A stretch of DNA of 23,578 bases, taken from positions 1 to 23,578 of the forward strand of contig JAFADY010000041.1 of the NCBI GenBank assembly GCA_023424395.1, read 5' to 3'. The first letter of the stretch is position 1, and each line of letters starts with the position of its first letter. Under the pieces are notes generated by a model. It was not told where the DNA came from, made no database searches, and saw only the letters and a list, made by a program, of their open reading frames with translations. The position numbers and the translations under genes are program-made. Of this stretch, positions 15,547-23,396 are shown in pieces. Source of the DNA: Bacteroidota bacterium. GTDB lineage: Bacteria > Bacteroidota > Bacteroidia > Bacteroidales > Dysgonomonadaceae.

Positions 15547-16716
15547 ATGACAACAAACAACGAAGAGTCGCGCCCGAGACGTAATTACGACAACGCGAAC
15601 AATGAGAGACACACTTCCTCCAACAGAAACTACAACAGTGAGAGAAGAACACAGTACGGTAGCAATTATCAATCTAACGACAGGCCATATCGTTCTTACA
15701 GCAGCGATTCAAGACCGCAGCAAGAACGTCCTTCTCGTCAGTATAATAATGATTCTCAGTCGGATAACAGGGGTAATTATGGAAATACAAGTTCCGACGG
15801 AGGAATTAAAAAACGCCGTCCGCGCGTAGGAGATCGTGCTGTACAGCAAGGTCAGGGTGGTGGAGGTTACGGAAACCGAAATCACCAAGGCGGTGCATAC
15901 GATAACCGTAATCGCGGTCCACAGCAGGGCGGGCCCAAAAAACAGCTGAAAAAGAAGCTATTCAAACAAATTAAATACAAAGAAAACGCCGATCCGAATG
16001 CACCCATCCGCTTGAACAAATACTTGGCAAATGCCGGAGTTTGCTCTCGTCGCGAAGCTGATGAATTTATTCAGGCGGGCGTAGTGAAAGTAAACGGACA
16101 GGTTATTACCGAATTGGGAACGAAAATTACCCGCGCCGATGAAGTACTGTTCCACGATCAACCTGTAAAATTAGAAAGCAAAGTATATGTATTGCTCAAT
16201 AAACCAAAAGGTTTCGTAACAACAACCGACGATCCCGAAAACCGCAAAACGGTAATGGATTTGGTAAAAAGCGCTTGTCAGGAACGCATCTATCCGGTTG
16301 GACGTTTAGACCGTGCAACAACGGGCGTTTTATTGCTTACCAACGATGGCGATTTGGCTTCGAAATTAACGCATCCGAAATATGAGAAACGGAAGATTTA
16401 TCAGGTTTGGCTTGATAAGCCCGTCGCAATGGAGCACATGCAAGCCATTGCCGATGGCGTTGAGTTAGAAGATGGAGAAATACACGCCGATGCGATCAGT
16501 TACGTTACTGAAGAAGATCTTTCGGTGATAGGTATCGAAATTCACTCAGGAAAAAATCGTGTTGTACGCCGTATTTTCGAAAAATTCGGTTATCGTGTTA
16601 CCAAATTGGACAGAGTGTATTTCGCCGGATTAACAAAGAAAAATCTTTCTCGCGGAAAATGGCGTTATTTGTCTGAACAAGAAGTAAATATGCTTCGCAT
16701 GGGGGCGTTTGATTAA
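15547..16716 (+). CDS. rluB: 23S rRNA pseudouridine synthase, RluB/RsuA family, with long disordered N-terminus
   Basis: This 389-residue protein has a normal RsuA-family core after about 150 unusual residues. Residues 1-150 are low complexity, rich in Asn, Arg, Ser, Gly, Tyr and Gln, and end in a Lys-rich run (KKQLKKKLFKQIK). An S4 RNA-binding domain starts at about 155 (LNKYLANAGVCSRREADEFI). The catalytic motif is GRLDRATTGVLLLTNDGDL with D255 as the nucleophile, and the C-terminal KNRVVRRIFEKFGY motif is present. It changes one uridine in large-subunit rRNA to pseudouridine; the exact site is inferred from family resemblance. Similar Asn/Gly-rich extensions occur on this enzyme in Bacteroidetes and probably aid RNA binding. 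The gene stands alone with 195 bases of AT-rich leader. Confidence 0.9.
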   Translation: MTTNNEESRPRRNYDNANNERHTSSNRNYNSERRTQYGSNYQSNDRPYRSYSSDSRPQQERPSRQYNNDSQSDNRGNYGNTSSDGGIKKRRPRVGDRAVQQGQGGGGYGNRNHQGGAYDNRNRGPQQGGPKKQLKKKLFKQIKYKENADPNAPIRLNKYLANAGVCSRREADEFIQAGVVKVNGQVITELGTKITRADEVLFHDQPVKLESKVYVLLNKPKGFVTTTDDPENRKTVMDLVKSACQERIYPVGRLDRATTGVLLLTNDGDLASKLTHPKYEKRKIYQVWLDKPVAMEHMQAIADGVELEDGEIHADAISYVTEEDLSVIGIEIHSGKNRVVRRIFEKFGYRVTKLDRVYFAGLTKKNLSRGKWRYLSEQEVNMLRMGAFD

Positions 16717-16724
16717 CATAACAT

Positions 16725-16856
16725 CCCTGAATCTCCTAAAGGGGACTTCAATAACTATATTATTCACTAATAAAACAAATCGTTTTTGCTGTAATATTAA
16801 GTTTGAAACGATAAACTACTTTCCACCCCGTTGAGCCCTCTTTAGGGGATTAGGGG
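16725..16856. repeat. Inverted pair of CCCCTAAAGGGG-type repeats before asnS
   Basis: The segment 16725-16751 contains CTCCTAAAGGGGACTTCAA, and 16831-16856 contains TTGAGCCCTCTTTAGGGGAT. Read on opposite strands they align over about 26 bases with a few changes. They enclose an about 80-base AT-rich stretch with a candidate promoter, and fill most of the 148-base gap between the pseudouridine synthase gene and asnS. Confidence 0.55.
16798..16805 (+). promoter_or_regulatory. Possible -7 box of asnS
   Basis: TAAGTTTG fits TAnnTTTG and lies 59 bases before the asnS ATG, between the two inverted repeat copies. No convincing -33 element is seen at the right distance. Confidence 0.35.
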
Positions 16857-16864
16857 TTATTATT

Positions 16865-18262
16865 ATGAAACAAATAAAAAGAACAGTTATCGCCGATGCG
16901 TTAAAATCGAAAAATGTCGGCGAAGAAGTAAATGTAAAGGGTTGGGTGAGAACCCGAAGGGGAAATAAAAACGTGAGTTTTGTTGCGTTAAATGACGGTT
17001 CAACCATTAATAATATTCAGATTGTTATTGATATAGCAAAATTTGGTGACGAGTTCCTTAAACCGATAACTACCGGAGCATGTATTAACGTGAATGGAAC
17101 TTTGGTAGAATCGCAAGGACAAGGACAATCGGTTGAAATTCAGGCAACAGAAATCGAAATTTATGGTGCTGCCGATCCCGCAACATATCCCTTGCAGAAA
17201 AAGGGACATTCGTTGGAATTCTTGCGCGAAATCGCTTATCTGCGTCCGCGTACCAACACGTTTGGAGCTATTTTCCGTATGCGTCATCACATGTCGTATG
17301 CTATTCACAAATATTTCAACGATAACGGATTTTATTATTTTCATACGCCGCTCATCACCGCTTCGGATGCCGAAGGTGCAGGAGCGATGTTCGAAGTAAC
17401 CACACTCGACTTAAAAAATCCGCCTAAGACCGAAGACGGTAAAATCGATTATTCGCAGGATTTTTTCGGCCGTCAGGCTAATCTTACTGTTTCGGGGCAA
17501 TTAGAAGGAGAACTCGGCGCTATGGCGTTGGGGGCGGTTTATACGTTCGGCCCAACGTTTCGTGCCGAAAATTCCAATACACCGCGCCACTTGGCAGAGT
17601 TTTGGATGATTGAGCCGGAAGTTGCATTCAACGACATCGTGGATAATATGAATTTGGCAGAAGATTTCCTCAAATATCTTATTCGCTATGCGTTGGATAA
17701 CTGCATGGAAGATATTGAATTCTTAGCTAAGATGTACGACGAGGAACTTATTGACCGACTGAAATTTGTGGTGGATAACGATTTTATTCGTTTAACATAC
17801 ACCAAAGGGGTGAAAATTTTGGAAGAATCAGGTCATAAATTCGAATACCCCGTATATTGGGGAGCCGATTTGCAATCGGAACACGAGCGTTATTTGGTGG
17901 AAAAACATTTCAAATGTCCCGTAATTTTGACCGATTATCCGAAGGATATCAAATCATTCTACATGAAACAGAACGAAGACGGAAAAACCGTTCGTGCTAT
18001 GGACGTGCTGTTCCCGAAAATCGGTGAAATTATTGGTGGTTCGGAACGTGAAGCCGACTACGAGAAACTCATGCAGCGCGTCAACGAAATCGGAATGCAC
18101 ATTGACACGATATGGTGGTACATCGAAATTCGCAAATTCGGAACGGCACCGCACGCCGGTTTTGGTCTCGGTTTTGAGCGTTTGATGCTTTTCGTAACCG
18201 GAATGTCCAATATCCGCGACGTTATTCCGTTCCCAAGAACACCCAATAATGCGGAATATTGA
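16865..18262 (+). CDS. asnS: Asparaginyl-tRNA synthetase
   Basis: This 465-residue class IIb aminoacyl-tRNA synthetase attaches asparagine to tRNA-Asn. The N-terminal OB-fold anticodon-binding domain (about residues 15-110) contains VKGWVRTRRGNKNVSFVALN. The class II catalytic domain follows, with motif 2 as FRAENSNTPRHLAEFWMIEPE and motif 3 as GFGLGFERLMLFVTGM. The Asn-type FRAENSNT signature separates it from AspRS. Length and motifs are normal for bacterial AsnS. It is flanked by repeat elements on both sides: the inverted pair upstream and the REP-like palindrome eight bases after its stop, which may also act as its terminator. Confidence 0.97.
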   Translation: MKQIKRTVIADALKSKNVGEEVNVKGWVRTRRGNKNVSFVALNDGSTINNIQIVIDIAKFGDEFLKPITTGACINVNGTLVESQGQGQSVEIQATEIEIYGAADPATYPLQKKGHSLEFLREIAYLRPRTNTFGAIFRMRHHMSYAIHKYFNDNGFYYFHTPLITASDAEGAGAMFEVTTLDLKNPPKTEDGKIDYSQDFFGRQANLTVSGQLEGELGAMALGAVYTFGPTFRAENSNTPRHLAEFWMIEPEVAFNDIVDNMNLAEDFLKYLIRYALDNCMEDIEFLAKMYDEELIDRLKFVVDNDFIRLTYTKGVKILEESGHKFEYPVYWGADLQSEHERYLVEKHFKCPVILTDYPKDIKSFYMKQNEDGKTVRAMDVLFPKIGEIIGGSEREADYEKLMQRVNEIGMHIDTIWWYIEIRKFGTAPHAGFGLGFERLMLFVTGMSNIRDVIPFPRTPNNAEY

Positions 18263-18270
18263 TTAATTAC

Positions 18271-18288
18271 CACGCCTTTTAAGGCGTG
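18271..18288. repeat. REP-like palindrome, left end of RAYT relic
   Basis: CACGCCTT-TT-AAGGCGTG is a perfect 8-bp stem eight bases after the asnS stop. A related but imperfect palindrome, CCACGACTT-AA-AAGCCGTGG (18791-18810), lies at the other end of the transposase relic. Together they look like the outer REP sequences of a RAYT-REP unit. Confidence 0.7.
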
Positions 18289-18311
18289 AATCGTAAATAT
18301 TTTCGAAACCC

Positions 18312-18769
18312 GGCTTTAGCCGAAATTTATAATCGGATATGGCTCATTTAAAGTATGTATCCGCTTGGTTTGGAAAACAAAAGACAGATTTCCGCTTCTG
18401 TTTTCTCAGGATATACGGATGAAAGTGTGGAAACATATCAACCAAAAGCTGATAATAAGGAAATTTTTATTGATTCTGTCAATGTTTATGCAGCATTGTC
18501 ATTGTTTGATATCGCTGTCATCAGACCAAACTATCCAAAAAGTGGTAATTAAAGGAGAATCTTCTTATTGGATAAATAAGGTGAATTTAATTAACAACTG
18601 TTTTGGATGACAAGATGAGTATTTTGCCGTATCTGTTTCGGAATCGATGGTGGAAAGAGTTAGAAATTATGTTCGTAATCAGAAAAATCATCATAAAAAG
18701 ATAACTTTCAACGACGAGTATAAAGAGTTTTTAAATAAATTTGGTTTTGAATAAGTTTCGGCTAAAGCC
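18312..18769. repeat. Perfect 14-base inverted repeats flanking the RAYT relic
   Basis: GGCTTTAGCCGAAA at 18312-18325 is the exact reverse complement of TTTCGGCTAAAGCC at 18756-18769. Each copy is itself part of a short palindrome (the left one is CGGC-TTTA-GCCG). The right copy starts two bases after the relic's stop codon. They frame the transposase remnant and were probably its recognition ends. Confidence 0.8.
18339..18754 (+). pseudogene. Decayed REP-associated tyrosine transposase (RAYT, IS200-like)
   Basis: The remnant can be followed through all three forward frames. The start is MAHLKYV (18339). VWKTKDRFPLL follows in a second frame (18368 on), and KADNKEIFIDSVN in a third (about 18450-18485). 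The second frame then resumes with HCHCLISLSSDQTI and KGESSYWINK. HCH is the HUH metal site of Y1 transposases. An in-frame TGA at 18608-18610 stands where the family has Trp before QDEYFAV. Reading through, the end is well preserved: VSESMVERVRNYVRNQKNHH with the catalytic Tyr, then ITFNDEYKEFLNKFGFE and TAA. At least two or three frameshifts plus the stop mean it is inactive. Its ends carry REP-like palindromes, as in RAYT-REP units. It fills most of the 574-base gap between asnS and lepA. Confidence 0.85.
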
Positions 18770-18790
18770 TTATACTCTTTCAATCACTAA

Positions 18791-18810
18791 CCACGACTTA
18801 AAAGCCGTGG
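18791..18810. repeat. REP-like palindrome, right end of RAYT relic
   Basis: CCACGACTT-AA-AAGCCGTGG is a 9-bp stem with one A-C mismatch, 26 bases before lepA. It resembles the left-end palindrome (18271-18288) in its CCACG...CGTGG arms and central TTAA. Confidence 0.6.
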
Positions 18811-18836
18811 CAACTTAACTAGACAAGATTTTTTGA

Positions 18837-20624
18837 ATGAAAAATATACGCAATTTTTGCATCATAGCACATATTGACCACGGCAAGAGCACATTGGCGG
18901 ACAGGTTGTTGGAATTCACCAAAACGGTGGAAAGCAAAGACTTGAAAGCGCAGGTGCTCGACAGTATGGATTTGGAGCGCGAACGAGGAATTACCATCAA
19001 AAGTCACGCAATCGAAATGCAATACGAATACGGCGGCGAGCGTTATACGCTCAATCTGATCGATACTCCGGGGCATGTGGATTTCTCATACGAAGTTTCG
19101 CGTTCCATTGCTGCGTGCGAAGGTGCGTTATTGGTGGTTGATGCCGCACAAGGAATTCAGGCACAGACGATTTCCAATGTGTATATGGCCATTGAACACG
19201 ATTTGGAAATTATTCCCATTCTCAATAAAATTGATTTGGAGAGCGCCATGCCCGATGAAGTGGAAGACCAAATTGTGGACTTATTGGGCGTTGAACGTTC
19301 GAGTATTATCCGCGCGAGCGGAAAAACCGGAATCGGTATCGAAGAAATTCTTGCAGCTATTATCGAGCGTGTTCCCGCGCCGGAAGGCGATCCCGATGCT
19401 CCCTTGCAGGCATTGATCTTTGACTCGGTTTTTAACCCTTTTCGGGGGATCATCGCTTACTATAAAATTGTGAACGGAAGCATTGCTAAAGGCGATTTGG
19501 TGAAGTTTATCAACACGGGAAAAGAATACGACGCCGATGAAGTGGGGATTCTCCGCCTAGATATGGTTCCGCGCGAACGTGTGGAATGCGGTGATGTTGG
19601 ATATATTATTTCGGGCATCAAAACTTCAAAGGAAGTGAAAGTAGGAGATACCATTACGCATGTGAAACGACCTGCCGATAAAGCTATTTCAGGTTTCGAA
19701 GAAGTGAAGCCGATGGTGTTTGCGGGTGTTTATCCCATCGAGAGTGAAGATTTCGAAAATTTGCGCGCATCGCTCGAAAAACTGCAACTGAACGATGCTT
19801 CGCTCACGTTTCAGCCCGAATCGTCGGTGGCGTTGGGGTTCGGTTTCCGGTGCGGATTCTTGGGACTTCTGCACATGGAGATTGTTCAGGAACGTTTGGA
19901 GCGCGAATTCGATATGGATGTAATTACCACGGTTCCGAACGTTTCGTATCGGGTGTATGACAAGCACGGGAATATGAAGGAAGTTCACAACCCAAGCGGT
20001 TTGCCCGATATTACGCTTATCGACCGCATCGAAGAGCCGTTTATCCGCGCGTCGGTTATTACCAACACCACTTACATTGGCCCAATTATGACACTTTGCT
20101 TAGGTAAACGCGGTGTGCTCATCAAACAGGAATATATTTCGGGCGACCGTGTGGAAATCATTTACGATTTGCCACTCGGCGAGATCGTGATCGATTTTTA
20201 CGATAAACTCAAAAGCATTTCAAAGGGTTACGCATCGTTCGATTACCACATGCACGATTATCGTCCGTCCAAACTCGTGAAGTTGGATATTCTGCTCAAC
20301 GGCGAATCGGTGGATGCGCTTTCAACACTAACGCACTTCGATAACGCGCAAACTTTCGGCCGCCGTATGTGCGAAAAGCTAAAAGAGCTCATTCCACGTC
20401 AGCAGTTCGATATCGCCATTCAGGCAGCCATCGGTGCGAAAATTATCGCGCGCGAAACCGTGAAAGCTGTTCGTAAAGACGTTACCGCCAAATGTTACGG
20501 TGGCGATATTTCCCGAAAGCGCAAACTGCTCGAAAAACAAAAAGAAGGTAAAAAGCGCATGAAACAGGTTGGGAATGTGGAAGTTCCGCAGAAGGCGTTT
20601 CTTGCGGTACTAAAACTTGACTAA
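18837..20624 (+). CDS. lepA: Elongation factor 4 (LepA), translational GTPase
   Basis: This 595-residue ribosome-binding GTPase acts on stalled or mis-translocated ribosomes and in 30S assembly. G1 is AHIDHGKST (residues 11-19), G2 lies in RERGITI, G3 is DTPGHVDFSYE and G4 is NKIDLE. EF-G-like domains II, III and V follow. The LepA-specific C-terminal domain includes RKDVTAKCYGGDISRKRKLL and the Lys-rich KQKEGKKRMKQVG tail. Length and motifs are normal. Its ATG lies only 26 bases after the right REP-like palindrome, so its promoter probably lies within the RAYT relic (TAAATTTG at 18736-18743 is one candidate). Confidence 0.97.
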   Translation: MKNIRNFCIIAHIDHGKSTLADRLLEFTKTVESKDLKAQVLDSMDLERERGITIKSHAIEMQYEYGGERYTLNLIDTPGHVDFSYEVSRSIAACEGALLVVDAAQGIQAQTISNVYMAIEHDLEIIPILNKIDLESAMPDEVEDQIVDLLGVERSSIIRASGKTGIGIEEILAAIIERVPAPEGDPDAPLQALIFDSVFNPFRGIIAYYKIVNGSIAKGDLVKFINTGKEYDADEVGILRLDMVPRERVECGDVGYIISGIKTSKEVKVGDTITHVKRPADKAISGFEEVKPMVFAGVYPIESEDFENLRASLEKLQLNDASLTFQPESSVALGFGFRCGFLGLLHMEIVQERLEREFDMDVITTVPNVSYRVYDKHGNMKEVHNPSGLPDITLIDRIEEPFIRASVITNTTYIGPIMTLCLGKRGVLIKQEYISGDRVEIIYDLPLGEIVIDFYDKLKSISKGYASFDYHMHDYRPSKLVKLDILLNGESVDALSTLTHFDNAQTFGRRMCEKLKELIPRQQFDIAIQAAIGAKIIARETVKAVRKDVTAKCYGGDISRKRKLLEKQKEGKKRMKQVGNVEVPQKAFLAVLKLD

Positions 20625-20745
20625 AGCGACTTGGCGAAAAGGAGAGCGGGAGACAGCATCTGACTGATTTCAGCTTCGTTGCGTAATTATTGCACAAAAT
20701 ACAAGAAAAAGAAGTGTATCCGATGACGGATTTGGAAAGAAAGTC

Positions 20746-20753
20746 TATATTTG
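20746..20753 (+). promoter_or_regulatory. Promoter -7 box of the small secreted protein gene
   Basis: TATATTTG matches TAnnTTTG and lies 39 bases before the ATG at 20793. No clear -33 TTG is seen. Confidence 0.5.
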
Positions 20754-20792
20754 CTCCATAAATTTTTCAAACCATCTTAAAATATAAACAAA

Positions 20793-21200
20793 ATGAAAGC
20801 AAAACTTTTGTTCTTGGCCATATTCCTTATTGGCGGAATATCAATGGCAAGCGCGCAATACGTAGATGAAACACCTATCAATCAAATAGATGCGAATTAT
20901 ATGCGAATTTGGTCGGATTCAGGGCCGCTGTTGAGTTCAAAAATTACCGTGAGAGTGGATTACGGACAAGGCGGACGCACGCCGCAAATTACCGATGACC
21001 GTCGCCGTCCGATATCGTTTAACGGAATGATTGCCGTATTAAACATGCTGAGTAAAGAAGGATTTGAATTAGTCGATATCGTTCGCGACTCAAAAGACGA
21101 AACCGAAATTTTCTATTTGAAAAGAACCAATCAATCTTACAGCGAACCTATTAGCAATCGAGGAACTGTTGAGTACGATTCATCGGTTCACAGCCGGTAA
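20793..21200 (+). CDS. Small secreted protein of unknown function
   Basis: I do not recognise a named family. The 135-residue product opens with a clear Sec signal peptide (MKAKLLFLAIFLIGGISMASAQ, cleavage near residue 21-22). The mature part of about 113 residues has a strand (KITVRVDYGQG), a basic turn (DDRRRPISF), a helix (NGMIAVLNMLSKEGFELVDIV) and a final strand (TEIFYLKR). This alpha-beta order is reminiscent of DUF4177-like proteins that contain a GWELV-type motif. No cysteines are visible in the mature part, so it is probably periplasmic or exported. It has its own promoter box and is convergent with the TPR gene, so it does not share that operon. Confidence 0.75.
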   Translation: MKAKLLFLAIFLIGGISMASAQYVDETPINQIDANYMRIWSDSGPLLSSKITVRVDYGQGGRTPQITDDRRRPISFNGMIAVLNMLSKEGFELVDIVRDSKDETEIFYLKRTNQSYSEPISNRGTVEYDSSVHSR

Positions 21201-21242
21201 AACACTATTGGAAAATCGTGTCTATCAGATCGAGACTTTAAA

Positions 21243-21265
21243 AATAACTTATAAATTGAGTTATT
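21243..21265. terminator. Possible weak bidirectional terminator
   Basis: AATAACT at 21243-21249 and AGTTATT at 21259-21265 can form an AT-only-plus-one-GC stem in the 97-base gap between two convergent genes. Position fits a shared terminator, but the stem is weak. Confidence 0.3.
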
Positions 21266-21297
21266 CAATAGGATTTTGGAGTTTGGTATTGTATCCT

Positions 21298-23373
21298 TTA
21301 AAATAAGGTGTAAGAGAGTTCTTTGGTTGTTTCCACATTGATGCCTGTTGCTCCTGCCGTCACTTCCAGGTTTCCCCCCGCCGACCAATTTCCGTACTCG
21401 TATTTGCCGCCGACTTCGGTTTTCACACCGCCGTCAATCAGTTGCGCTTGCCGGTTGAAAGTAGCCTGCAAGCCGGTTTTAGCTTCCAACGCTACTTTGG
21501 ATACATGCGATATGCCGAATTCGGCTTTAAAGCCTACGCCGACAAATGCCGTAAATTCCTTTTTTTTGTAATTCCATTTTCCGGCGCCGATTACTCCTTC
21601 GCCACATTCCAATTCAATACTTTCGCAATCAAGGCCTACACTGCATACGCCTACTCCTAATTTTCCTTTTGAATTTTTAAACGGACAGTCCGGAGCATTG
21701 CCTTCCGGAACTTCGATATCTTCATCGTTTTCTTCTTCAGATAAATCATCCGTTTTGGGAACTTCCGGACAATCTCCACCTATAGATGCAAACGCAGACA
21801 TATTCATTGTGGCAAAAAGTATTTTCCGCATTTCATAATCAAATACGAGCACTGAATATTGCGCAGCAACGAAACTTTTTCGCTGTCCGTTCAGGTATTT
21901 ATAATCCGCCCGATTGTATGTTTTATTCAAGTATTGTTCGCAATAAACCCAGTATGTTTCCAGCAGTTGGTTGTAAGTATCGTGCCGCTGCTTAGCGACT
22001 TTTTTCCATTCTCCAAAATAATTTTCTATTTCTACCCGCATTCTTTTACATCGCTCAGCCATATCATCACTCACAGACAGCACGGTTTGCATATTTTGAG
22101 CCTCTTGTTCGAGCACCTTTTTTGCATTGCCTGCATTTACATTTTCTGTGTGATTGGCTTCTGCTTGTTTACCTTTTTGTTCCATACGGTTAGTATAAAA
22201 ATCGGCTATTTCCAGATAAGCTTTCGTTGCTTTTGCAGAAGCGATGCTGTCTTCTTTCATATATCTTCTATTTGCTTGTGCTAGACGGTCTTCAAAATAT
22301 TGTTCCATCATGTCCATTGCGGCCTTTGGCTTATCTTTAATTATTTTGCCCGGTTTGTATTCGTTTGCATACCATTGGGTTAGATCATCGCCTTTTAACT
22401 TAGAAACCGCTAAAGCGTCTGACAAGCGCGTATCGGAGTCTGCTACTTTTTTTAGTTGTTTTTTCCATTTATCAAACGATTCGTCTGCAATAAAAGCTTT
22501 TGAATCCGACCATTGGTGGAATTCAGGTAATTTAAGTTGGTCATGCAGCGTATTCGTATTTTGCGTCTCGTTGGAATTTTGTGAATTCTGACCGGCATTG
22601 TCGGATTCATTCCCCTTGTCAGGGCCGGGCGGTAAAATCCTATCCTTATGACGTTTTAAATCTTCAGCTGTCTGGGCAAGTGATGAGCTGTGAATCCCTT
22701 TGACGCCTTTAAACAATTCTTCCATGGCTCTTCGCAAATCTTTGCGTTTCAGGTATACATTCACTAATCCGTGCCGTGCCAAATCATAATCATTGTTATA
22801 TTCCAACGCTTTTTTAAAAAATATTTCTGCCGATTTATCATCAGAAAGCTCAAAGCAGGTATTTCCCAAGTTTGTAAGAATTACAGGTGATTGAGGAAAG
22901 ATTTTTTTCGCATACAAGAGTATTTTATATGCTGTTTGCAAAGAATCTACCATGCGCAGCGCCGCTCCGAAATTATTTATTAAAAGTGGGTCGGATGGGT
23001 AAGCTTTTGCTGCTTTAGCCGAAAAAATAATGGGCACATTGAGGTGGTTGGTGGCGCCCAGATACATCATTGCCGTAGAGCTTAATTTTATACATGCAAT
23101 GTGTTTTAGCGAGTCGTTTTGGATATTTTCAATGTCTTCAAGCGATTTCTCGATAAAATGCTTTTCTTCCATTTCATAGACAGACGAAAGGCTTCGCTTC
23201 AAAAATCTATCGGCAATTACGCTTGCTTCCGAAGCCGTTATTGCCTTGACCGTGTCAAGATTGGCGTATTTTATCACTTTTTTGTTCTGCGCGGCAGTTT
23301 TTACGGAGCAAGAAAGCACGCCAACAGCCATCAACAGAAATAATATTGTACCGCGATGTATCGTATTTTTCAT
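21298..23373 (-). CDS. Exported TPR-repeat protein of unknown function
   Basis: This 691-residue protein has an N-terminal signal sequence. It could be a lipoprotein (VLSC with C22, an imperfect lipobox) or be cleaved after KTAAQ near residue 29. Residues about 128-225 hold two to three tetratricopeptide repeats (SDPLLINNFGAALRMVDS, SPVILTNLGNTCFELSDD, DLARHGLVNVYLKRKDLR). A Gln/Asn/Ser-rich linker lies at about 240-275 and a long charged helical region at about 280-530. The C-terminal 120 residues are Gly-rich and strand-rich, with several cysteines (GVCSVGLDCESIELEC). That part resembles a beta-barrel or beta-sheet repeat, ending in YTLF. It sits 23 bases after the upstream minus-strand gene, so the two form an operon. 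The role may be protein assembly at the cell surface, but this is not shown. Confidence 0.8.
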   Translation of the reverse strand: MKNTIHRGTILFLLMAVGVLSCSVKTAAQNKKVIKYANLDTVKAITASEASVIADRFLKRSLSSVYEMEEKHFIEKSLEDIENIQNDSLKHIACIKLSSTAMMYLGATNHLNVPIIFSAKAAKAYPSDPLLINNFGAALRMVDSLQTAYKILLYAKKIFPQSPVILTNLGNTCFELSDDKSAEIFFKKALEYNNDYDLARHGLVNVYLKRKDLRRAMEELFKGVKGIHSSSLAQTAEDLKRHKDRILPPGPDKGNESDNAGQNSQNSNETQNTNTLHDQLKLPEFHQWSDSKAFIADESFDKWKKQLKKVADSDTRLSDALAVSKLKGDDLTQWYANEYKPGKIIKDKPKAAMDMMEQYFEDRLAQANRRYMKEDSIASAKATKAYLEIADFYTNRMEQKGKQAEANHTENVNAGNAKKVLEQEAQNMQTVLSVSDDMAERCKRMRVEIENYFGEWKKVAKQRHDTYNQLLETYWVYCEQYLNKTYNRADYKYLNGQRKSFVAAQYSVLVFDYEMRKILFATMNMSAFASIGGDCPEVPKTDDLSEEENDEDIEVPEGNAPDCPFKNSKGKLGVGVCSVGLDCESIELECGEGVIGAGKWNYKKKEFTAFVGVGFKAEFGISHVSKVALEAKTGLQATFNRQAQLIDGGVKTEVGGKYEYGNWSAGGNLEVTAGATGINVETTKELSYTLF

Positions 23374-23396
23374 TTTTTAAACTAAAACTTGTTATC

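Noticed and set aside
21298..23373. Plus-strand open frames opposite the TPR gene
   Set aside because: They are short, Phe/Cys/Ser-rich antisense shadows of the long minus-strand gene without protein-like features.
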